DNA of 64,000 bases from Mycolicibacterium chubuense (GTDB taxonomy: Bacteria; Actinomycetota; Actinomycetes; Mycobacteriales; Mycobacteriaceae): the NCBI RefSeq assembly GCF_001044255.1, contig NZ_JYNX01000019.1:1323-65322 (forward strand), written 5' to 3'. Of this stretch, positions 48,001 to 56,363 are shown piece by piece. Positions within the stretch are counted from its first letter, which is position 1. Each line of letters begins with the position of its first letter. The position numbers and the translations under genes were made by a program. The notes beneath the pieces were generated by a model. The model made no database searches. It was not told the origin of the DNA and saw only the letters and a program-made list of their open reading frames with translations.

Positions 48001-49728
48001 CAGGACGCGATGGATGAGCTGAAGTTCATCGTCGACGCCGTCGCCGACGTGGTGGTGGCCGAGGGTGTGCACACCATCTCCTCGGGGCGGCACGCGGCCG
48101 CGGGAGCATTGTTCAAGGCGACCGCAGAGGCGCTACAGCCGCCCGAGCTCAGCGTCGGCACCGAGCCGCGCAACGGCACGACCATCACCAACAAGGTAGT
48201 CATCGGTGTCGCGCCCGGCGACGGCGGTGCCGCCGGATGGACTCGCGGCCGGCGGGCCGCCCTGGCTCCGGCGGCCGAACGGTGGGCACAGTCGATCCTC
48301 GGACCCGCGGCGCAGTGGGTCATCGAGGGGGAGGCCGGCGCGACGGTCGGGCTGGACACCCTCGGGGTCAGCGCGCTGGACGTGCTCGAGGAAAGCTACA
48401 CCGACCACGGCGGTGTCCGAGTGTTCGACGCACGCCTGGGCTTCACACCGACCGGCGAGGCCTACGAAGCATTGGTCGCGCTGGCCGGCTCCGCCCGTGC
48501 GGTGCTGGCCAACAGCCGCCCACTGGTGCCGGCGGACGTGAACAATCCCGAGACGGCGCAGACGAAGTCCGCCGAACCAGTGCACGTCAGCCCCGTCGCG
48601 CCGCCGAGCGCCGCTCACCTCGCGGAACTCCGCGAGAACGTCGTGCAGGCGCTGACGGACCTCGGCGACGCGGTCACCGCGGTTGTCACCGCCGCATCTT
48701 TGGACGGAATACACCCGGACGACCCGGCCGAGGCCGGGCTCTTCACCACATTTGCCGAGTTCGGGCTGCCGGGCAGCCGGCCAGCCGCCGCACCGACCGT
48801 CGCCGACGCGGTAACCGCGGCCGGGGCGGCCGGAGTGGTGATCCGCGACGTCGACACCATCCTCGACCGCGGCCTGCAAGCTGTCCCCGCTGAGCGCCGC
48901 CCGGCGGACCCTGACCGTGCCCAGAACGTGAATGCCATTGCCGGCTCGGGTGATTTCTCGACGCTGGTCGAGGTGGTCCGCCGCATCGGTGGTGACGCGG
49001 TGGTGCCCACCATCGCAGTCCACAGTCAGCTCGGTCAGGCCCACATCGATACGCCGCGCGCCGGCGACGCCGAGCGTTGGCTCACCGGGATGAGCAGGGT
49101 ACGGCGGGCGATCGCCGGCTTCGACGATCTGCGCCTGTTCGTCGAGGCCCACGGAACGGCGCCCGACCCGCTGACCGTCTACCAGTTCCCGCTGCCGCAA
49201 CCCGGCGACGGCGAGGATGTGGACTACTGGCTCGGGGGACCCGCACCCGCCGTCGACGATGCGCAGCAGAACGCGTGGCGAAAGCACAAACGGCTCAAGC
49301 AACCGCACACTCACATCGTCGCGGCGGGAGACCCGGCGGTGATGCACGCGGAGACGGTTCGCGGGTTCGTCGTCGACGAGTCGGTGGAAACGATTCCGTT
49401 CGACACCGCCACCACCGGTGCCGCACTGCATTACGACGCGCCCAACGCGCGCGCACCCCAATCGATCCTGCTGGCGGTGCACCCGGACCCGGCGACACCG
49501 TGGGATTGGCGCCTTTTGGTCGAGATCGCCGAGGAAGCGCTGGCGTTGGCCAAGATCCGCAGTGTGGAGTTGGACGATCTGGCCGGCACCGCTATCGACG
49601 AGTACTTCCCGCTGACCTATGTCCGCGACGACGAGGATCCGAACACCACCGCGCTCGAGGAGCTCACCAAGCAACCGATCTGGCTCGGCGCGCTGCTCAA
49701 CGCCAACCGCATGGTGTTGAAAGGATAA
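45088..49728 (+). CDS. Giant unknown protein (1546 residues) of the island operon
   Basis: ATG 45088 overlaps the previous stop (TGATG) and has AAGGAGG seven bases upstream. The start SVPIALLPVRLETRYGTR and VLRVRIYPDDISISTSGTGV is distinctive; further on, PLPVLRIGRQPYGILPITSW (about residue 410), several mixed alpha/beta regions, and a C-terminal DPATPWDWRLLVEIAEEALAL and EYFPLTYVRDDED. No catalytic motif, signal peptide or membrane helix is obvious. I cannot assign a family. Size, tight coupling and shared style with its neighbours suggest that the products act as one large assembly. Confidence 0.6.
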   Translation: MPDAQAPPEALWSDLDSSVPIALLPVRLETRYGTRSATGPDGTPVVLPVLRVRIYPDDISISTSGTGVTPAERAGAKTFWDNQNPEPLDQQERDRETAVPGTVEHRRRSAWEVLVRTVGAGRAGYVARSCKPGAPPVADLEETPRMARLLPDSWVIVGRLNGQQVFATHVPRPSQDLPVSRLVTDLSAEDPLLVTGDSTVRWLTDFDSAVGVGMAAVIDLATVEDIANGVLPAVVTKGLDSLVVIGVSGAAAPPQQADALTALLTSHADDDQAAFVAPGTPTNNLTGQPSGWTSDGDIFAGYARVVGDPPLTPAATEVPALRGGATDGEIFEAALGLPAGVTAGLDGSGATEQRNARNMSTALFPVTIGEVIGTLNRPAAERYDEATALAVMSSVVPFAREHCASFVRGRGPLPVLRIGRQPYGILPITSWKRWLPLPSEPAHLDRLGQILRVLRPCWEQAAKHVSALTADTANSAMLGRIMMHGPVPHPGAYRIRGASGLARSFLNTIASVDAVGADADPPSKFAAAVVGQDWAVRDIQIAMYRDLLAVTMGDLLRYGQLQHMRLDDDADPLTAPVASTNTKRVGWETPMKYLGRLAKAHPADENRPRDLLFVLVEHALARAGELDIQAFIGKFDITRFNTIMAVVPEVAASTLSAGTDVRLAYDAKIVDLAGVGGFANNPAVADISVAQLITTQDPELRKIRFDMFEIGTGQVPGLDGTRQAVLDLSAANLTDADYTRLTGETLACAANRLDAWVTSIAAQRLSTMRDSNPTGVHIGSWGLLVDVRPWPAAPIPDIAAISPAWPNIPVDEVPVGWAEALAAQGVEVPAVVKPDRQVGYVHAPSLTHAVTAGILRAAELAHRGDGSSLASIDLTSSRVRAAQEIIQSMSNGQPFGALLGYRLERALGHAHPDAITALRKAYPQRRATGAFGKEAAGDDAMVPAEVVDGYEVFQHSQTAARIAQLEGDSDFQDAMDELKFIVDAVADVVVAEGVHTISSGRHAAAGALFKATAEALQPPELSVGTEPRNGTTITNKVVIGVAPGDGGAAGWTRGRRAALAPAAERWAQSILGPAAQWVIEGEAGATVGLDTLGVSALDVLEESYTDHGGVRVFDARLGFTPTGEAYEALVALAGSARAVLANSRPLVPADVNNPETAQTKSAEPVHVSPVAPPSAAHLAELRENVVQALTDLGDAVTAVVTAASLDGIHPDDPAEAGLFTTFAEFGLPGSRPAAAPTVADAVTAAGAAGVVIRDVDTILDRGLQAVPAERRPADPDRAQNVNAIAGSGDFSTLVEVVRRIGGDAVVPTIAVHSQLGQAHIDTPRAGDAERWLTGMSRVRRAIAGFDDLRLFVEAHGTAPDPLTVYQFPLPQPGDGEDVDYWLGGPAPAVDDAQQNAWRKHKRLKQPHTHIVAAGDPAVMHAETVRGFVVDESVETIPFDTATTGAALHYDAPNARAPQSILLAVHPDPATPWDWRLLVEIAEEALALAKIRSVELDDLAGTAIDEYFPLTYVRDDEDPNTTALEELTKQPIWLGALLNANRMVLKG

Positions 49729-49731
49729 GTG

Positions 49732-51471
49732 ATGGCACTTCTTCCGATCTGGTCGCGCGTGGAGCCGCACGCGTTCACCAGCGATATCGACTCCGGCCTG
49801 GCTGCCGAGATCGCCGATCCGCTGTGGATGGTGCTGCGGCAGTGGCAGTTAGGAGAGCTGCATGGTGATGACTCCGGCTCTCCGGCGGCGGTCGACATCT
49901 CGGTGAGCCACACCCCGTTCACGCGATATCGGCTGGGCTCCGCAGGCGAGGCCAAGCCTCTGGACGGTGTGGCGGGACCCATCGAGGCAGTCGTCGAGCG
50001 TGAGCCGGAGATCCGGCTGGGCGGCTGGACGCCGTGGTCGGTCGCGGTCCGCGCGGGCCGCCGGCTCAGCCGCATCCTGACCGAGGACGGATTACCCGGC
50101 GTCGCCGCACGGTTCGCCGACGATGAGCGCACCCGGTTCAACGCCAGCCGCATCGACAAAGAGCCCCCGCCGGAGGAGCCGGCGCACGCGAAGGCCCGGC
50201 CCGCGGTGCAGGGCGTCGACGATCACCGCTACCGGGCGCTGCTCACCGGCCGTGGCAAGATGATCGACGGGGTGGCAGTCCTGGAGACGGTCGCGGCGGG
50301 GCCCGTCGACCTCGAGATCGTCGGCGACGCCGATCCCGACGCTGTCGCAGCCGCGATCCAGCGGTGGTCGGAGGAGATACACGCCGAATGGGGGGTGACC
50401 ACCGAAACCCCGCAATCAGCGGCGTGGGATCCGGAGCGGATGGAATACGGCTTTTCGCTTGCCGCCCCGCCGCTTTCCGGCGGGGATGGTGAGATCGTGC
50501 TGCGGGCGGCCGAATACGACGGCACCGGGGTGCGCTGGGACACGGTGGATCTCGACGCTGCTTCGGAGCCGCACGGTGCGGCCGGGGACGCAGGCGCCGA
50601 GACGCGGGTGCGGTCGCTGCTGCCCAGTGCCCTGCGCTACGCGGGCATGCCCGCTGACAGGTTCTGGGAATTCGAGGACGCCGCGGTGGCGCTGGGTCGG
50701 GTGCGCAGCGGCCCGACGGATCTGGTGAAAATGGTCGCCGTTGACTTCGCGATCGTCTACAGCCCGGACTGGCATCTGGTGCCGGTCGAGGTACCCGTCG
50801 GGAGTGTGGCACGGGTCGACTGGATGGTGGTGCGGGACACGTTCGGGGTGGCGACGCTGGTCGGGTCCACCGCCACGCAAGCGGCCGACGGTGCCGGCCG
50901 GCTGTTCCAGCCCGCGAATCTCAGCGGCGAGGGCGACAATCCCGTGCTGGTGGTGCTGCCGTCGGCGCTGGGGGCCCAGACCTCCGATCCGCTGGAAGAC
51001 ATTGCGCTGCAACGCGATGAGATGGCCAACTTGGCGTGGTCCATCGAGAAGCTGGTGCTGGGTCCGTCGGGACGTCCGGTGTCACGCGAGTGGTTCCCGA
51101 CCGACTTCGATCTTCCCGCGGCGACCTCTGAGGAGCCGTCCGAGCTGGTGTGGCGGCTGGCTACCAGGGTGGCCAATCCGTGGACACCTCTGGTCGCGGT
51201 GCTCGACGAGCCCGGGATCCTGCGCAGAGCACGGATCTTGGACACCGAGACGACCGAGCTGCGCAGCGCGCAGAGCCTCCTGCTCTCCGGTGAGCACGAT
51301 GTCAGGGACGAGGAGGTCACCCGCGTGGGCCTGCAGTTGCGGATGGTGCAACAGCGAGCGCGCACCTCCGATGGAGCCACCACGGTGTGGCGGAGCCGGG
51401 AAAAGCGGCCATGGAAGGGTGAGGCTTCGTCTGGTCTGCGATTCGATGCGACCACCCCGACGGCGGGCTGA
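49732..51471 (+). CDS. Unknown protein, last plus-strand gene of the island operon
   Basis: 579 residues from ATG 49732 (AAAGGA six bases upstream), three bases past the preceding stop. Opening MALLPIWSRVEPHAFTSDID and DPLWMVLRQWQLGELHGDDS, then RYAGMPADRFWEFEDAAVAL and FAIVYSPDWHLVPVEVPVGS in the middle, and a basic C-terminus (TVWRSREKRPWKGE). Trp-rich, soluble, no signal peptide. Family unknown to me; cohesive with the 1217- and 1546-residue proteins by position. Convergent with the next gene. Confidence 0.6.
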   Translation: MALLPIWSRVEPHAFTSDIDSGLAAEIADPLWMVLRQWQLGELHGDDSGSPAAVDISVSHTPFTRYRLGSAGEAKPLDGVAGPIEAVVEREPEIRLGGWTPWSVAVRAGRRLSRILTEDGLPGVAARFADDERTRFNASRIDKEPPPEEPAHAKARPAVQGVDDHRYRALLTGRGKMIDGVAVLETVAAGPVDLEIVGDADPDAVAAAIQRWSEEIHAEWGVTTETPQSAAWDPERMEYGFSLAAPPLSGGDGEIVLRAAEYDGTGVRWDTVDLDAASEPHGAAGDAGAETRVRSLLPSALRYAGMPADRFWEFEDAAVALGRVRSGPTDLVKMVAVDFAIVYSPDWHLVPVEVPVGSVARVDWMVVRDTFGVATLVGSTATQAADGAGRLFQPANLSGEGDNPVLVVLPSALGAQTSDPLEDIALQRDEMANLAWSIEKLVLGPSGRPVSREWFPTDFDLPAATSEEPSELVWRLATRVANPWTPLVAVLDEPGILRRARILDTETTELRSAQSLLLSGEHDVRDEEVTRVGLQLRMVQQRARTSDGATTVWRSREKRPWKGEASSGLRFDATTPTAG

Positions 51472-51482
51472 CTTCCCTGCGA

Positions 51483-52064
51483 TCAGGCGACCAATGCCGG
51501 CACCTTGAATACGGACTCTGCTGTGTGCGGTGTGTGCTCGTCATATTCGAATTTCACGTGTGCGAGCAGGTAGGTGACGTCCGCGGAAATGGTTGTCGTG
51601 AAGGTGATCTGCTCGGTGACTCCGGGCTCGACGAAAATGTAGTTCCAGGGTACGAGGTCCGTCTTGAGAATCCTTTCGAATTGGACCCGCGCGGTCCCCT
51701 TGATGAACGTGAAGGGCTCGTCCTTAATCACCCTGGCAGTCAGGGTGACCGGTTGGATCGTTTGCCGAACGTTCCCAGCGTTTCGAGCTGTCACGACGAA
51801 GGTGACGAGGATCCGGTCAGCCCGTAGTCCGTGGAATTGGCAGCCTATTCGCAGTTCGATGTGAGGATCGTTGATGCGGTGCAGTACTTCCCGCTCGACT
51901 CGCCGCCGGTCCTCTTGCTCCTCGAGCGCCTCTTTGGCGCGCTCGTCCTGCACCCTGAGGCTGCGGTTGATCAACAGACCGATTAGAGCCACGGCAACCG
52001 GAGTCGCGATGGCCACAATCAGTTTGACGATTTCCAGGCTGTTCCAGACATGCTGATCGCTCAC
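51483..52064 (-). CDS. Single-span membrane protein with Ig/beta-like domain
   Basis: 193 residues from GTG 52064, with GGAGG seven bases upstream; the longer reading overlaps the upstream hydrolase-like gene and is rejected. Helix IVKLIVAIATPVAVALIGLLI (about 10-30), a charged coiled segment (DERAKEALEEQEDRRRVERE), then beta strands (ILVTFVVTARNAGNVRQTIQ, GVTEQITFTTTISADVTYLL) resembling an immunoglobulin-like fold. GC is lower than the genome. Placed 14 bases after the hydrolase-like gene, so the two are probably co-transcribed. Confidence 0.6.
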   Translation of the reverse strand: MSDQHVWNSLEIVKLIVAIATPVAVALIGLLINRSLRVQDERAKEALEEQEDRRRVEREVLHRINDPHIELRIGCQFHGLRADRILVTFVVTARNAGNVRQTIQPVTLTARVIKDEPFTFIKGTARVQFERILKTDLVPWNYIFVEPGVTEQITFTTTISADVTYLLAHVKFEYDEHTPHTAESVFKVPALVA

Positions 52065-52078
52065 TGTCGGCCTCCAGG

Positions 52079-53182
52079 TCAGCCGGCCCGCTCGGCCGCG
52101 ATCTTCATCATCGCCTGCGGGATGCCCGCATGCACCTGCAGTCGCGCGGTCTGCGGGTTCGGGTCGAATGATGCCGCCCACGGCCCGCCCCATCGCTCCC
52201 GCGGGAGAGGAAAGATGTTCTGCGCCGCCTGCGCAGGAATGTTGTTGGCAGCGGATTGTTGCGCCTTCACGACGTGACCCGCGGGGCCGGTCAGTTGTTG
52301 GGATAGATTGCTGTAGCTGGAGAACCCGCCGTCGAAATCGATGACCCCTGCGAGGCGCGGGCCGAGGTTGGTGCGAGTCCGGAACTGATGGGAGTAAGTG
52401 ATCCCGGAACTGAAACTCGACACAACCACGCTGCTGATGGTCAGGTGCGGTGCGCCGACGGACATGCCTGTTGCGAGGCGGCCGAGGATGCAGCCCAGAT
52501 AGTTGGCCCACCGCTGAGGGAAGATGCCACAATCGGCGGCTGCGGCCTGAGTCATCAGGGGCATCACCAGGATTCGATCGCTGGCAGAGGCGCAGAACTG
52601 CGACCCGAAGCTGTCGGAAAGGTAGTGGAAGACGTCGCGGAAGGAGCCGAGCCCGTGGTACTCGCCGTCCGGGTGGCCTGCCTGTGCAGGTGTCGGGTGA
52701 AAGAAGATGTGCACCCGGTCATATCGCAATGCGCCTTCGGGAACCAGGACGCCGAACCAGCGCGGCACACTGTGCTCGTTGAGCTGGAAGTAGTGCATCG
52801 CGCCGGCTCCGGCGACCCCGGCCCACTCGAACACGAAATCGCTGACCAGCGAGGCCTCGACGGGCGCCCAGGTGGTGGAGTCCACTGTCGTCGCCAGTGC
52901 GCCGTCGACCAATTCGGTGATGCCCACTTCATCCGGGAAGAGGATCGCGTTGAGCCGGGCGATCGTGTTGCCGGCCGGGTCGACACGGCCGTCAGGAGCC
53001 TTCATCCCCTGAAAGACCTGAAACGCTCGGATCGCGTCGGTGAGCCCGTCGATACTCATTGGGACGCCGAAGATTCCCCCGTTGTCGGGGCCGACGGTGA
53101 CCAGCGCGCCTCCGATGACGGCTACATCGAGTGGCGCGTTAGCAGCGTTCGCGCCCACACCGGCGCCGATGGCGATCCCCAT
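52079..53182 (-). CDS. Putative alpha/beta hydrolase with N-terminal peptidoglycan-binding-like domain
   Basis: 367 residues from ATG 53182. Residues about 20-80 (GPDNGGIFGVPMSIDGLTDA, FQVFQGMKAPDGRVDPAGNT) look like the PG-binding-like module seen in secreted lysozyme-type proteins and type VI secretion cargo. The rest resembles a lipase/esterase: LRYDRVHIFFHP strand, then ISSVVVSSFSSGITYSHQF, where S-F-S-S-G (Ser258 candidate) fits a nucleophile elbow after a beta strand, and VIDFDGGF as a possible acid. No signal peptide. Both assignments rest on motif reading. It is the only island gene with an enzyme-like signature, so it could be the cargo or effector. Confidence 0.5.
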   Translation of the reverse strand: MGIAIGAGVGANAANAPLDVAVIGGALVTVGPDNGGIFGVPMSIDGLTDAIRAFQVFQGMKAPDGRVDPAGNTIARLNAILFPDEVGITELVDGALATTVDSTTWAPVEASLVSDFVFEWAGVAGAGAMHYFQLNEHSVPRWFGVLVPEGALRYDRVHIFFHPTPAQAGHPDGEYHGLGSFRDVFHYLSDSFGSQFCASASDRILVMPLMTQAAAADCGIFPQRWANYLGCILGRLATGMSVGAPHLTISSVVVSSFSSGITYSHQFRTRTNLGPRLAGVIDFDGGFSSYSNLSQQLTGPAGHVVKAQQSAANNIPAQAAQNIFPLPRERWGGPWAASFDPNPQTARLQVHAGIPQAMMKIAAERAG

Positions 53183-53508
53183 GCGGGCTCCCCCCATTGT
53201 TCGAGTCTCGCATCGCGGCGTTCTCATCGTAACGCTCGGTCAGCGGGGTCAATCGAAAATTGAGCGGTAGTGCTCTGGCCGTTCTCGTTGGGACTGCAGC
53301 CTTGGCGAGGGGGGCGCCGTACTGCCACCTCTGCCAGCGTCAACAGCGCGCCATTGCTCATCGACGAGCCAACTGGCACTGCCCCGCTCGACTACCTCCA
53401 GCAGTCCTCGGCTTACCGAGGTGATGCTGCAGGTCGTCCTTGTTGAACCTCCACCGAAGCGACCGACGGCTTGGTCGCAGATCCCTGAATCGATGACGGG
53501 ACGCGAGC

Positions 53509-53660
53509 CGTTCTCCGAGTCCGATCCGCAGTTCGCCCAGCAGGCACTGCAGGCGTTCCGCACATTCGGTTTCCAGCTCGCGACCGTCGCGACGGTCGCC
53601 ACCCGGTCGATCGAGGAGTTCACTCACCAGATGCAGCCGGACACGAAGTTCCCCGCGCGT
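53509..53660 (+). pseudogene. Remnant of a jetC 3' end
   Basis: Closely matches jetC 36741-37000 (about 8 mismatches in the first 88 bases by eye): [20 protein letters not shown], then VATRSIEEFTHQM. It lacks 96 bases between two GCGACGGT repeats present in intact jetC (36821-36828 and 36917-36924) and a further 9 bases; both losses keep the frame. Upstream sequence is not jetC-like. The surrounding 53183-53785 interval holds no other gene. Confidence 0.8.
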
Positions 53661-53702
53661 CTGCTGCCGGTCGATATTTCACACGGGCGTAATGCCACAT
53701 GC

Positions 53703-53731
53703 TTGACCCCAACTATTTTATATTCTATACC
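53703..53731 (+). promoter_or_regulatory. Promoter of the ABC transporter operon with shared AT-rich motif
   Basis: TTGACC (53703-53708), 17 bases, TATACC (53726-53731), a good sigma-A-type promoter 55 bp before the GTG start. The motif TTTATATTCTAT (53717-53728) overlaps the spacer and -10 and recurs exactly, inverted, at 62200-62211. Confidence 0.65.
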
Positions 53732-53785
53732 TGAGCCAGTGCCGTCTTTCCCCGGGCTGCACCACCCCGACAGAGGAGACGTCTC

Positions 53786-54682
53786 GTGCACATTTCCAAG
53801 ATGGTGACCATGGCCATCGCTGCCGCACTCGTCCTCGGCACCAGCGCCTGCTCGGAGGACGACGCGGCGAACAACGCCGTGACCAGCGACCTCGCGATCG
53901 ACAAGACGACGTGCGAGTCGCTGGCGCAGAAGTACCCCGGGCTCAACGGCAAAAAGCTGACGGTCGGGATCTCTCCGGCGCCCGCGAACTACTCGACATC
54001 GGACCCGAAGAACCCGTCGAACGTCATCGGGATCGAACCCGACCTGCTGAACGCCGCGGGACAGTGCCTCGGCTTCAGCACCGCGTACTCCAAGCTGGAC
54101 TTCGCCGGGCTCGTGCCGGCGCTGCAGTCCGGCCGCATCGATCTGGTGGCGGCCGGGATGTACTCCTCGGAAGAGCGCGTGAAGCAGGTCGACTTCGTGA
54201 ACTACATGAAAGCCAGTGAGGCTTCCCTCGTCGCAGCCGGAAACCCGAAGGACATCAAGGCCCTCGGTGACATCTGCGGGGTGACCGCTGCGCTCGTCGT
54301 CGGCACCGTGGAGAACGCGATCTTCGACACGCAGAGCAAGGAGTGCGAGGCCGCAGGAAAGCCGGCGCTCAAGACGCTGAACTTCCCGAGTATCGACCGC
54401 GCCCAGAGCGCCTTGGCGCAAGGGGAGGCCGACATCGTGCTGACCGATGCGGGCGTCGCCGCCTATCTCGCCGAACGGAACCCCGACAAGCTGGCGGTCG
54501 GCTTCCAGCTGCCTACCGACTTCGACTTCGGGTTCGGGGTGAACAAGGAGGCGACCGAGTTGCGCGACGGGCTGAACGCGGCCCTCGGGCAGATGTACGC
54601 CGACGGCGGTCTGCAGAAGGCCATGAAGCGGTGGGGCTTCTCCGAGAGCCAGGAGCTGCAACCCGCCGTCGTCACCAGCTGA
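53786..54682 (+). CDS. Amino-acid-type ABC transporter substrate-binding lipoprotein
   Basis: 298 residues from GTG 53786 (GAGGAG eight bases upstream). Signal peptide with lipobox-like LGTSAC, giving lipid-anchored Cys24 or so. The SBP_bac_3 fold is clear: LTVGISPAPANYSTSD, VIGIEPDLLNAAGQCLGF, LVPALQSGRIDLVAAGMYSS and QALAQGEADIVLTDAG-like. This family binds polar amino acids and opines in the cell envelope. First gene of an operon with the fused permease-ATPase; the ligand is unknown, but downstream enzymes suggest an amino-acid-like substrate. Confidence 0.9.
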   Translation: MHISKMVTMAIAAALVLGTSACSEDDAANNAVTSDLAIDKTTCESLAQKYPGLNGKKLTVGISPAPANYSTSDPKNPSNVIGIEPDLLNAAGQCLGFSTAYSKLDFAGLVPALQSGRIDLVAAGMYSSEERVKQVDFVNYMKASEASLVAAGNPKDIKALGDICGVTAALVVGTVENAIFDTQSKECEAAGKPALKTLNFPSIDRAQSALAQGEADIVLTDAGVAAYLAERNPDKLAVGFQLPTDFDFGFGVNKEATELRDGLNAALGQMYADGGLQKAMKRWGFSESQELQPAVVTS

Positions 54683-54694
54683 TCGGAAGTCGAC

Positions 54695-56323
54695 ATGACG
54701 GAATTCCTGCACTACCTCGTCGATCCCTTCCTGTGGCGCGGCCTGGTGGTGGCCATCCAGATCACCGCCGTCTCCATGGTGCTGGCCCTGGTTCTCGGGT
54801 TGGTGCTGGCGCTGATGCGGGAGTCGCGCCATGCGGTGGTCCGGCTGCCCGCGGCGTTCTACACGTGGCTGATGCGTGGCACACCGCTGCTGCTGCAGTT
54901 GGTGTTCCTCTACACGGCATTGCCCAGCCTGGGATTCAGCCTCGGGCCCGTCGTCACCGCGATGATCGGGTTCACGATGAACGAGGCCGCCTTCTCCGGC
55001 GAGATCATCCGCGGCGGCATCAAGTCGGTGGGCAAATCCCAAGTGGTGGCGGCGAGTTCGCTCGGGATGGGACCGTTCCTCACGCTCCGGCGGGTGATCA
55101 TGCCGCAGGCGCTGCGCGCCATCGTGCCCGCACTGGGCAACAACGCGATCTCGATGCTGAAGTTCACCTCGCTGGCCTCGGTCATCGCCGTCAACGAGCT
55201 CACGCTGCGGTCGCAGACCATCGTGGCGACCAACTTCGAGTTCTTCCCCGTGTTCCTGGCCGCCGGCGCGATGTACCTCGCCGCCACCACGGTCATGGGG
55301 TTCGGGCAGTCGGCGCTGGAACGCAAGTTCGCGCTCGACCGGCCCACCACCCCGCAGGCCGGGTTCTTCGCCCGCGCGGTCGGGCTCCCCCTGCGCCGCC
55401 CGAAGGGCGGCGCCGCCACCCCGGAGCCGGACACCGACGTCCTGCCACAGAGTGAAAAGACCTCTGAGACAACGGAAGCCAAAGGGACGACGGGTGTCGC
55501 CGATCTGATCGCCGCGCAGGCCACGGCGCCGTCGGACCAGGCTGACGACGCCCACTTCGTCTCCTGCCGCAACGTGGCCAAGGCCTACGAGGGACGCGAG
55601 ATCCTCACCGGCGTCGACCTCGACGTCCGTCAGGGCGAGGTCGTCGTGCTGATGGGGCCCAGCGGGTCGGGCAAGAGCACCATGCTGCGTCTGATCAACC
55701 ACCTCGAAGACGTCGACGAAGGCGAGGTGTTGGTCGACGGACGGCACGTCGGCTACGAGCTCAAGGACGGCACGCTGCGGCCGGTGAGCCGGCTGTCCCA
55801 GGCGCGGGCCGACGCCCGTATCGGCATGGTGTTCCAGCACTTCAACCTGTTCGACCATCTGACGGTGCTCGACAACATCTGCATCGCCCCGGTGCGCGTC
55901 TACGGCCGGGACCCGAAGGAGACGCGCGAGCTGGCCATGGCACTGCTGCGGGACGTGGGCCTCGAGCGGCACGCGCACCACCTGCCGCACCGCCTCTCGG
56001 GTGGGCAGCAGCAGCGGGTCGCGATCGCGCGCGCCCTGGCCATCCAGCCCAAGCTGATGCTCTTCGACGAGCCCACCTCAGCGCTGGACCCCGAGCTCGT
56101 CGGCGAAGTGCTGCAGGTGATCCGGCGTCTGGCCGAGGCCGGGATGACGATGCTCGTCGTCACGCACGAGGTGCGCTTCGCCCGTGAGGTCGCCGACCGC
56201 GTCGTGTTCATGGACGAGGGCAAGGTCGTCGAGCAGGGGTCGCCCGAGGACGTTCTCGACCGGCCCTCGCAACCCCGCACCCAGAGGTTCCTCAATCTCG
56301 TGGCCCAGACCGGCCGTGTCTGA
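54695..56323 (+). CDS. Fused amino-acid ABC transporter permease and ATPase
   Basis: 542 residues holding two proteins that are normally separate. Residues 1-215: HisM/GlnP-type permease with about five helices and the EAA loop [20 protein letters not shown]. Residues 215-285: Pro/Thr/Ala-rich linker. Residues 287-542: GlnQ-type ATPase with Walker A GPSGSGKS (321-328), Q-loop [11 protein letters not shown], signature LSGGQQQR, Walker [13 protein letters not shown] and the switch His. The frame is open throughout with normal codon use, so this is a true fusion. It couples import of the ligand captured by the upstream lipoprotein. Confidence 0.92.
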   Translation: MTEFLHYLVDPFLWRGLVVAIQITAVSMVLALVLGLVLALMRESRHAVVRLPAAFYTWLMRGTPLLLQLVFLYTALPSLGFSLGPVVTAMIGFTMNEAAFSGEIIRGGIKSVGKSQVVAASSLGMGPFLTLRRVIMPQALRAIVPALGNNAISMLKFTSLASVIAVNELTLRSQTIVATNFEFFPVFLAAGAMYLAATTVMGFGQSALERKFALDRPTTPQAGFFARAVGLPLRRPKGGAATPEPDTDVLPQSEKTSETTEAKGTTGVADLIAAQATAPSDQADDAHFVSCRNVAKAYEGREILTGVDLDVRQGEVVVLMGPSGSGKSTMLRLINHLEDVDEGEVLVDGRHVGYELKDGTLRPVSRLSQARADARIGMVFQHFNLFDHLTVLDNICIAPVRVYGRDPKETRELAMALLRDVGLERHAHHLPHRLSGGQQQRVAIARALAIQPKLMLFDEPTSALDPELVGEVLQVIRRLAEAGMTMLVVTHEVRFAREVADRVVFMDEGKVVEQGSPEDVLDRPSQPRTQRFLNLVAQTGRV

Positions 56324-56363
56324 GCCCGCCATGCCCGTCGGTCAGTCAGTCAGGAGCGCACCA

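Noticed and set aside
37908-51471. Contractile injection system or prophage tail cluster
   Set aside because: No sheath, tube, spike, baseplate, AAA+ or tape-measure protein is recognisable; size and coupling alone are not enough.
53249-53623. Minus-strand 124-residue frame across the jetC remnant
   Set aside because: It is the antisense of the remnant plus unrelated sequence, with no start site or motifs.
53624-55990. 788-residue minus-strand frame across the ABC transporter genes
   Set aside because: No family motifs and overlaps two unambiguous transporter genes.
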